DNA from: Budorcas taxicolor | Lineage: Eukaryota > Chordata > Mammalia > Artiodactyla > Bovidae | DNA length: 64,000 bases | Direction: 5' to 3' | NCBI RefSeq assembly: GCF_023091745.1 | Contig: NC_068922.1 | Location: 26,140,001-26,204,000 of the forward strand | In this document: positions 56,080-64,000 of the stretch, in pieces | How the letters are laid out: each line of letters opens with the position of its first letter | How positions within the stretch are numbered: position 1 is the stretch's first letter | Notes under the pieces: generated by a model | What the model was told of the DNA's origin: nothing | Databases searched by the model: none | What the model saw: only the letters and a program-made list of their open reading frames with translations | Made by a program: the position numbers and the translations under genes

Positions 56080-58084
56080 AAATGTAGGATATTCTTGTCT
56101 AGGATATTCCACAAAGTGAGAACCTTTGATCGCTTTTACTACCCTCCAGAAGTGGAGCTTGTTCTCTGACAGTGAAAGCTTCCTGTCACTCCCACACATC
56201 AGTATCTTTCTGAGGTCCTGTCTGCACCTTTAGCATCACTCACCATGATGCTTTAGGCTGTGGGCAAATGGCTCTGCTGTCTATGGTTTTGTAGAAGGAG
56301 GACAATTCCTGTGTCTTAGCGTTCAAGATTCAACCCTCCAATAATAACTCTGAAGACTGCCCTAATTAGCTTCGCTGTTCTTTGACTGTTTTTCTCTAGG
56401 GCTGGAGTTCCTCTGGGTCTAACTTCCCTGGACAGCAAGTTTGATGTGCTAAAATGGCCTCCCATTACTTTTTCCTGTAGACAAGATCCTGACTGCTGAA
56501 TATCAAAGATTCTTCAAATTTTCTCTTGACCAGACTCTTCTTGTTTTCCCATGGTACCGTGGATTTTTTTTTTTCTTTTTAATATAAGGAGAATGGTTGG
56601 GACTGAGGGGCTGCATATGTCCTCAGTCTACATTTTTGAGACATTCTCATTTCTCTGTAGCCCCCTTCATATTCTGTGGATGAGTCATACTCATCTAATA
56701 ACCCTATAGGTACACATTTTTTGCTTTTCTTCCTTCAAGTCTTTCCTATTCTAGTGCTTTTTTTTTTGCTACACATCTCTTTGCTCTCCTTGAGGACTTT
56801 CTATTCTTTGAACACTTCCCCTCGTCCTCAAGTCCAAATTCAATATTCTCCTCCAGTGAATCGTTACGGCCTTTAATTTGAATCACTGTTATGACTATGT
56901 TATAACCTAAAGCAGAATACATTATCTTTGGACTTATTCCTTCACAACCACACACATTGTCTTTCTTATCTTTGTATTACTGTTACACATCATAGTGCCT
57001 TCCACATAGTAGGGACACACATCTGTGACTGCAATTAAATTAATTTGAATTTGTGGCCAATTCCCACCAATAAGAGAAAATTCATCTTTATGCTATGCTT
57101 GGGTTGACAGTTTTAATAACTAGGTTTTTTTAAATTAGTTTATTTTATAAAGTTTCTTAGTATGGCATTTGTTGAGAAGCACAATAAAATAAATTATGCT
57201 TGTGATTAACTTTTGTCCTCAAACTTGAATTACTGTCTTTTTCACACCTTGCATTTTTATATTAAGAACCTCAAAGAGAATATTCAAATATTTCTGGTTT
57301 GCTCAGCACTTATAGACATTAGCTGATATAATATTTTCTTAAACAATGCTATCTACACAGCACATACACCCTTAATCTCTTGCAAAGGGTAACCACACTG
57401 CCACGTATGATCGTGTATCACAACACTCCCCTTAATCATTCATGCTGCTCAACCTCATCAGACATCCTTCCATCAAAGTGTGTCTCCATGGTAACGTAAG
57501 CCAGATTTGGCCATTTTGCCTCTGTTTGGAACACAAAGGTCACTTGAGTGTTTATGACATTTGGATTTTGGACTGTATTTCCAAAGCTACAAAGTCTGCA
57601 TGATTTTGACATTTGGATACACTCTTCATTAATAGTATTGTCCCTTGGTGTACACATATGTTTCAATTTGAAATTATATTTGCTTATTGGAAATGAAAGC
57701 AGCCGACGTAACCAATTTTAATGAGATTCATTTTTGTTTCTTCATTACATTTCTTTCCAGAAAACAATACTTTGTGTTTTAAAAGAGTGCTCTGTAGGAA
57801 CATCGTTGTAAAATGTAAATCACTGAGATTGCTAAATAAAAATCTCAAACTAACAAAACTGGAAAAATGTTTATGGATTATTTTGTAATGTTCTCTTTTT
57901 CTCAAAATATAATTACATCTTGAATTTTTGTTGAAATGAGATAATTATTCAAGTTGTCAGCGTATTGTTACATTTCATAAGCAGAAGGTATTGAATTTTA
58001 GGATGAAAATAATAAAGTGCATGGTTGTTTCTGGATAATAAGACTCAATATCACAGGATCAATACTTTCCAAGTATATCTATTT
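56080..58084. other. Mostly unassigned 2-kb stretch
   Basis: No repeat I can name with confidence. 'cccctagtgccttccacata'-like sequence near 56990-57015 could be an L2 or MIR end. T runs lie at about 56564-56575 and 56759-56767. Confidence 0.4.
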
Positions 58085-58335
58085 AAAATAATAATAGCTA
58101 ACACTTACTAAACATTTTCTGCATGCCTGATTCTGATCTAAATGATTTAGATATATTAATCTATTTCATTCTCATAGCAGCCCTAAGAAGCTGATGCTAT
58201 CAATGAGAAACTAATACCCAGATAGAGTAAATAACTTGCCCAAGGTATACAGCTACTAAGTGGCTTAATCAGGATTCAAAGTCAGGCAGTCTGGTTCCAC
58301 ATCCTAAGTCAGACTGCCTCCACCTTTTAAATTAT
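58085..58335 (-). repeat. MIR SINE, near full length (antisense)
   Basis: 'taatagctaacacttactaa', 'cttgcccaaggtatacagct' and 'agtcaggcagtctggttcca' make this the best-preserved MIR in the window. Confidence 0.88.
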
Positions 58336-58488
58336 GGAGATTCCAAACAAGATCATTTCTCCAGATTTAAAAAAAAAAATGTATACTTCATCTGAAGGAA
58401 TAAGCACCTTAAAATAGTTATTAGAAAGTCTTCAACTTATCAGATATTTAAGTATTGAAAAACCCAGAAAGCTAATCTAAACAGTGGG

Positions 58489-59797
58489 TGCCGGGAGCCA
58501 GCGTGAGGAATTCCACCCGTGACAAGGTCGTGATGGCAAGGCTAATCAGACCTCAGGTTTTCCCCCTGGAATTTCCTGAGCATCCACCCCCTCACAAATA
58601 AGAATCTGCCGGCTTTTGTGCTCTGCTTTTCCACTTATCTAATACTCTCTGGAAAAAGTCAACTCAGGGCTTTAGTCTTCTGCATTTGAAAGGGATGTTT
58701 CAGTTAACCCCCTCTGATTGTCCTCTAGCTTGCCTAACAGGTTCCCCAGACCTCTTACAGCTTGTGAATTGCTCACAACCCCCCAACCGCGAGAGGCACA
58801 AAGCTTAAAAGCATCTTAAAGATACAGAGCCTTTTCTAAAGAGTTAAAAATTATATTGGTAGAGGGTTTTCATTGTTGACTCAATGACTGCTGCCAGACC
58901 TCCATATTCTTTATTTTTTAGGCACCTGGAAGGATGTTACTCAATGTAAGCAGGATGTAGAAAAAGATACATAGTAGTTTTGATGTTAGCAACACTAGAC
59001 TTTTGAGTTAATTGCTTCTCTTTTGCTGTAAATCACTATATCCCTCTACTTGTTATAAGTTGCTGTATCTTTGCTGTGTAAGAATGTAACTTTATTTAGT
59101 GCTTTCTGAGAGTGGCACCAGACCTTGGGAAGATCAACACAAATAAGTCTTCTGGTTGACAAACCCTTATCAGAAAAAAGGCGTAAAATCTTAATTGGCC
59201 CTTTTGGCTGGAAGATGATGTAAATTATCTAAGACTTGTGTATACAATTAGGTATGCAGAGAGAAAAGCCTGGTTTTGATAAGAGTCTGGACTGCTAACG
59301 CTGCATAACTTTGTGTTACCCATTGATCTCCATGTTTTATCAAAAGTATAATAGGCCTTCTGAACAATAGAGGACGGAGCCAGTTGCTGGACTGGTTTCC
59401 CCCAATTCTCTCTCTCTCCTTTTCTCCCTTTTTCTCACTCTGCTCTTCACTCTAATTTCAGGCTGAATTTCCACCTGGGGCGCGGAGGCTCGCCAAGTCT
59501 GCTTACTTGCCCTGGCTGTTAAGGCCCGAGAGAAAGGGAGCCTAAGGCGAGGCACCCTTAGATATCAAACGAGTGCCGGTGGCCCAAGTAGATGGTGCAA
59601 ATTGCTTGTCTGGAATTTTATTGGTCTTCCGCGTAATCCAAGCTATTCAGCCCTCTTCCTCCACTTAATTCTCCTACTACACTATTTCTTCCTAATCTAA
59701 TCTTCTATTTCTTATATCAATCAATAAATAAGTTTTTCTCACGCCAACGCCGTCCACCCTTCGAATTCCCTGGATCCACCGGGGCTGGACCCCGGCA
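58489..59797 (+). mobile_element. Solo LTR of an endogenous retrovirus, 1.3 kb, class II-like
   Basis: Terminal TGCCGGG and CCCGGCA are perfect 7-bp inverted ends. AGTGGG occurs at 58483-58488 and 59798-59803, a 6-bp target duplication as made by class II (betaretrovirus-like/ERVK) integrases. AATAAA lies at 59723-59728 and sets the + orientation, with about 70 bp of R/U5 after it. A pyrimidine-rich stretch (tctctctctccttttctccc) lies near 59409. No viral genes are present. The exact subfamily name needs a library search. Confidence 0.9.
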
Positions 59798-59809
59798 AGT
59801 GGGTTTTTT

Positions 59810-60139
59810 TAAAAACTAATTTTATTTATTTATTTATTGGCTGTGCTGAGTCTCCATTGTGGCACAGGCTTGTCTCTAGTTGCAGTGAGCAGAGGCTTCT
59901 CTTGAGTTGCCAGTGCAGGCTTCTCATTATGGTGGCTTCTCTTCTTGTGGAGTATGGGATCTAGGGCATGCGGGCTTCAGTAGATCATGGGCATGTGGCT
60001 CCCCAGCTTCAGAGCACAGGCTCAGTAGTTGTGGCACATGGGCTTAGCAGCTCCTCAGCATGTGGGACCTTCCTGGAGCAGTGATCAAATCTGTGTCTCC
60101 TGCAGAGGATTCTTTACCATTGAGCCACCAGGGAAGCCC
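59810..60139 (-). mobile_element. CHR-2 SINE (antisense)
   Basis: A (TTTA)n tail, 'ggctgtgctgagtctccatt' and end 'gagccaccagggaagccc'. It abuts the right target copy of the solo LTR. Confidence 0.9.
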
Positions 60140-60149
60140 TGGGGTGTTT

Positions 60150-60295
60150 TTTAATTAATTAATTAATTAAGGTTTTTTGGCTGCTCTGAGTCTTTATTGC
60201 TGCACATGGGTTTTCTCTAGTTGTAGCGAGAGGGGCTGCTCTCTAGTTGCAATGCTTGGGCCTCTAATTGTGATGGCTTCTTTTTCTCACTCTGG
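60150..60295 (-). mobile_element. CHR-2 SINE, partial (antisense)
   Basis: An (AATT)n tail, then 'ggctgctctgagtctttatt' and 'tctctagttgtagcgagagg'. The tRNA-like head is missing. Confidence 0.8.
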
Positions 60296-60299
60296 CTGT

Positions 60300-61187
60300 T
60301 GGGACACAACTGTTTGGAAAGGTTCTTTTTACAGCTTCCTGGTAGAGCTTTGCTCTGCTTCATGGAGTCTCACGCTAAAGAGATTTTTCTGTGTAGCTCC
60401 CTCTTCTCTCTGCTATTTATGAACGTTTAGCAGCTTCAGCCTCCATGAACCCCAGTATCTGACAGCTCAGGTCAGGAGGATACCTGTATCCTGTTTGGGT
60501 TTCCCCCTCTCATGACATAGTTGTGAAGGACTTCCTGATGGAAACCTGGGGGAATTGAGTGCTCATATAACTTCTTTCCTGTGTCGGGTATCACAGCCCT
60601 GTGCTGTCTGTCAACCGGTAATGGAGTAGGACCCTAGGGGGCGTTCCCGGGACGACCCCATGCCCATGTCCTCTGTTTCAGCTCCTCTCTGAAATACCTG
60701 GATAACAGTATCTGATGCTCTTTTCCTGAGTTACTTTACAGATGCTAAAACCACCGCCAAATGGACATTAACTGGTTGATGAGCATGAGGTCCTAGACCT
60801 ACGGATACCTGAGGACTGATAATGTTAACAGCCCACCCTGCACTTGGCCTTTAGAAATCCTTTGCTGAAACACCTGGGGCAGTTTGGGGCTTTAGAGTGC
60901 AAGCCATCCCTTCTCCTTTTACTGGCGCTTTTAAAATGCATGCTACACTCTCCTTCATCACAACTAATGTCAGTAGATTGGCATTACTGCTCAGGGGCAA
61001 GTGGACCCAAGTTTGGTTGGGTAACAAACCAGTACTTAAAAACACTTTGTCCAGTCCCCTAGTGGTTTTCAGTGGGTGGGCAGGTTGAGTACCAGTTACT
61101 CCATCGTGGAGAAAGCAGAATTCTTTTATCCTTTTTGTTGTGTAGGTCATGCTATATGACACTAACAATGAAGCCATTTCCCTCCAG
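60300..61187. other. Unassigned, GC-richer stretch
   Basis: About 0.9 kb with higher GC than its surroundings and several CpGs near 60640 (gcgttcccgggacgacccca). It may be a diverged LTR I cannot name. The minus frame 60851-61195 has no recognisable domain. Confidence 0.35.
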
Positions 61188-61199
61188 TGAGTCATATAG

Positions 61200-61419
61200 T
61201 AAGTGAAAAGTGAAAGTGTTAGTCACTCAGTCATGTCCGATTCTTTGTGACCCCATGGACTGTAGGCTGCCAGGCTCCTTTATCCATGGGATTCTCTAGG
61301 CAAGAATGCTGGAGTGGGTAGCCATTCCCTTCTCAAGATTATCTTCCTGACCCAGGGATTGAACCTGGGTCTTTTGCATTGTAGGCGGAATCTTTACCTT
61401 CTGAGCCACCAGGGAAGCC
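61200..61419 (-). mobile_element. Bov-tA SINE with perfect 12-bp target duplication
   Basis: Antisense copy. TGAGTCATATAG is at 61188-61199 and 61420-61431. Confidence 0.96.
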
Positions 61420-61431
61420 TGAGTCATATAG

Positions 61432-62260
61432 AACTCGTCCTTTATTAATCAGTTGCTGGGAAAATAAAATACTTTTCTCATAGAAACCTCATTATGTATT
61501 TTCAAATTTAACAAAGATGTGTGTTCCAGGGCCTAGGATTGTAATCACAGATTATAATAGTGAGTTGGTAGGAAAATGCCTGAAGAAGTTAAAATAACTT
61601 CCAAATATAACAGGTGACCTACATGCTATTAATCCTCTGCTATAACAGAGGCCCTGCTTCTAAAAACAGAGCCCAATCATTCCTCTGGAAATGATAATTA
61701 CTACTTTAAAGTTATGATTACATAAATCTGTCATGGTTCATGATAAATTTACTCTTGCAAATTTGTTTTTGATATTAAGGAAAGTTTAGGTTGCCATTTT
61801 AAAGAGCTTTAGAGATAATTTTACTATAGGCCTTAAGATGGATGCTGTCCAATTAGATCCACAAATCCTGTGCTAAGTAAAACTATTTCATGCCAGATAT
61901 AATGCAGAGCCTTTTATAATTATATGGAAGATATAATATATTAATATAATAACATTTAATTATGGAAATTTAAGGTATGTTAGAATTCAACATGGAATTT
62001 TTGTTGGGTTTTGTTTTTATTTGTGTTTTGTTTTGTTTACTATTCAAAGTGCTTTTAAACAGCTGTTTATGCCTAACTCAAGGAATGGAAGGTGTTGGCT
62101 CTTATGTGCAAGAAACAACTGTGTAGAATGTTTAGATAAGTAGCAAAAAGGTTGGCCTTTTGGTCTCTCCTCCACTTTTCTTATCTTGGGATGACAGCTC
62201 AGAAAAATCCATTGGGTAAATGTACACTGGACGGTGCTGTTTCTAGACACAATTTCTTGG
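61432..62260. other. No recognisable feature
   Basis: AT-rich unassigned sequence upstream of the promoter-like block. Confidence 0.4.
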
Positions 62261-62397
62261 ATTGGCCAAGCCCTATAAAAACAGGCTTGAGAAGAAAAAG
62301 GGAGGCCAGCAGTAGAAAGAGTTGGGCATCCAAAGCCTAAGGGAACAGGCACTCTGTGCCACTGACATGGTGGCGAGGAGGGTGATTCTACACAGGT
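62261..62397 (+). promoter_or_regulatory. Candidate promoter and first-exon arrangement (unproven)
   Basis: ATTGG (inverted CCAAT) at 62261 and TATAAAA at 62274-62280 are followed about 87 bp later by an ATG at 62367 in a favourable context (G at -3, G at +4). The frame reads MVARRVILH and then meets a consensus splice donor, CAG|GTGAGT, with GT at 62396-62397. The spacing suits a small TATA-driven gene. I see no exon 2 in the window and recognise no family, so this may be coincidence. Confidence 0.25.
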
Positions 62398-62845
62398 GAG
62401 TAGAAAAGAAGCATAGGCAATTCCAAAGCAGAGGGCACTGAGAACTGGGCGAGCAGGGAGAAGCAGCCTTGAGGGAAATCTCTCAGAGCATCAGGGGAAC
62501 CCAGCCAGCCAGTCTCTCGGAGTAAGATTAGAAAGAGAAATACAAGCCTTACTTCTGGAAGGACAATGGTACTAGAATGGGAGGGAACTAAGGTATGAGT
62601 TGGCCACAAAAGGACAATTCCGAGTCTCAGAGTTTCAGGCAAGAGCTCTCCAGACCATTCAGTCTCATATGTAGGTATCTTTGCAGCTTTGAAGCTGAGC
62701 CCAAAGGAGGCAGTCATGGGGCAGAGCTGTGGGGGTGGGAGCAGACACGGGGAGCAGACACTGGCAGGACCAGACATCCGCAGCCTGCCTGCCGTGTGCT
62801 TAAATGTCTCATCTTTCAGAAACAGTTTCTTTTTAAAAAGGCAGT
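62398..62845. other. No recognisable feature
   Basis: GC-moderate sequence. The minus frame 62388-62882 (164 codons) has no motif and runs into the hAT element. Confidence 0.4.
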
Positions 62846-62853
62846 TTTGAGAG

Positions 62854-63057
62854 CAGTGGTCCATCCCCAACCTTTTTAACACCAGGGACCAGTTTCATGG
62901 AAGATAATTTTTCCATGAATGAAGGGTCGAGGGTGCGGAGGATGATTTCAGGATTATTCAAGTGTACTGCATTTATTGTGCACTTTATTTCTATTATTAT
63001 TACATCAGCTCCATCTCAGATCATCAGGCACTAGATTCCAGACACTGGGGACCTCTG
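62854..63057 (+). mobile_element. Non-autonomous hAT-type DNA element
   Basis: It starts CAGTGGTCC and ends GGACCTCTG, the reverse-complement ends of a Charlie-like element. The body 'caccagggaccagtttcatg' and 'tttattgtgcactttatttc' belongs to a common mammalian repeat, here internally shortened. The flanks TTTGAGAG (62846-62853) and TTTTAGAG (63058-63065) are an 8-bp target duplication with one mismatch, as expected for hAT. Confidence 0.85.
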
Positions 63058-63319
63058 TTTTAGAGGATCTCTTAGAATAAAATATATTACTAGAGAGGTA
63101 ACACTTTAAATCCCTAAGAGACTGGTCCATAGCATGTATTAATTCATTAATTAACTGTTAGCTTCAAACAGAGAGAGTAAGGTCTTGAGAGAATGAAATT
63201 CAGACGAGAGACTTAGAGGATAGCTGAAGGAAAAAGAGTTCCAGAGTAGGTAATGTGACACGTATTGCTGATGAGTGGGAAATTTGTGCTTCATGTCTCT
63301 CATTTCGGATTTGCCCTGT

Positions 63320-63500
63320 AACCAATGCACACTGAGAATTCACTATGTGCCCCGCACTTCTAAATCCCTTTATGTATATTATTTCATTTGATTTTCTACC
63401 ATATGGGTATGTTTACCATTTTCATTTTAGAAAAACTGAGGCTCAAAACATTTCCCACGATCACACAGCTAGTAAATTTCAAAATGGGGATTCACACTCA
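63320..63500 (-). repeat. MIR SINE (antisense)
   Basis: 'attcactatgtgccccgcac' and 'cgatcacacagctagtaaat' follow the reversed MIR. Confidence 0.75.
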
Positions 63501-63560
63501 TCTATGTCTGGTGACCCAAACAGTCCTACAGGAGAGTCTTTTAAAGGTTCAGGTGAGAGG

Positions 63561-64000
63561 TTTTGATGGTTTCACCAGGAAAAGTGTCATTGGAAATGTG
63601 GGATAGGAACTGGGTTTCAAAGTGGAAGAAATTTTTCTCTACCCATTAGGATCTTCTAGTTGGTCTAAGAATTAAATGGACATAGATAAACAGGAGAAAA
63701 TTAAGATAAAAAGTTGAATAATATGTATACACAAGAGAGATGCAGAAAAACTGAGCAACTCACCGAAGTGGCTAAAACCCTTGCCTTAATTATCATCATC
63801 AGCTAAGACAAAAGAGGATGTTGAGTGTAGTGACTTGGTTCTTCAAAGGGGAGGAAAAGCAACTGACATGGAGACAGAAAAGCAAAAGTTTGGTAAATAA
63901 ATGTTTGTTGGGCCAAACAGACAATGGGACACAGAGAGGAATTTTAACCAACATTCTTTGCTGGGCTCTTCACTGTCCCCACACCTTGTTCATACTATAA
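63561..64000. other. No recognisable feature
   Basis: Unassigned sequence to the window end. Confidence 0.4.

Noticed and set aside
62388..62882. 164-codon minus-strand open frame
   Set aside because: It overlaps a hAT end and has no motif. It looks like a chance frame in GC-richer DNA.

Overview
This window is nuclear DNA from a ruminant, probably a bovid. The evidence is the repeat content. There are many copies of the RTE-type LINE BovB, tRNA-Glu-derived Bov-tA SINEs, and BOV-A2 dimers ending in (AGC)n runs. There are also older cetartiodactyl CHR-type SINEs. Beneath these lie repeats shared by all placental mammals: MIR, L2, L1M, MLT1, MER20 and a hAT-type DNA element. Cattle, sheep and goat cannot be separated by reading alone. 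I found no convincing protein-coding gene, tRNA or rRNA gene, or CRISPR array. Every long open frame with a recognisable protein is a decayed retrotransposon fragment, so I read the window as intergenic or deep intronic sequence.

Layout. 0-13 kb holds an L2/CHR nest, Bov-tA copies (one bracketed by an 82-bp direct repeat), truncated BovB 3' ends, an antisense solo LTR at 6.2-6.7 kb with a TAAAAT duplication, a CHR-2/BOV-A2 composite and an MLT1 LTR. 13.9-28.6 kb is a BovB-rich block with at least five substantial copies. Two of them have part of the element inverted: 19.86-20.93 kb, and 23.16-25.22 kb, where the endonuclease and reverse transcriptase parts face away from each other. 28.6-46 kb is quieter, with SINEs, ancient MIR/L2/L1 pieces, a MER20 split by a BOV-A2, and a 5'-truncated L1 facing a BovB. 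46-56 kb has a 31-bp-arm hairpin, more SINEs, and a 2.6-kb compound BovB (53,470-56,068) containing the same ~850-bp segment twice inside one 11-bp target duplication. 56-64 kb contains a 1.3-kb solo LTR flanked by AGTGGG, CHR-2 SINEs, a Bov-tA with a perfect 12-bp target duplication, a hAT element with an 8-bp target duplication, and one TATA/ATTGG/ATG/splice-donor arrangement that could be a first exon.

How the parts relate. BovB supplies the machinery thought to mobilise Bov-tA and BOV-A2. Many insertions still show target-site duplications, which lets several nested events be ordered. No copy here encodes an intact BovB protein. The best remnant is a 411-codon reverse transcriptase frame with an intact YADD motif but a frameshifted C-terminus. 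I found no previously undescribed biological system. The most informative loci are the rearranged BovB insertions.
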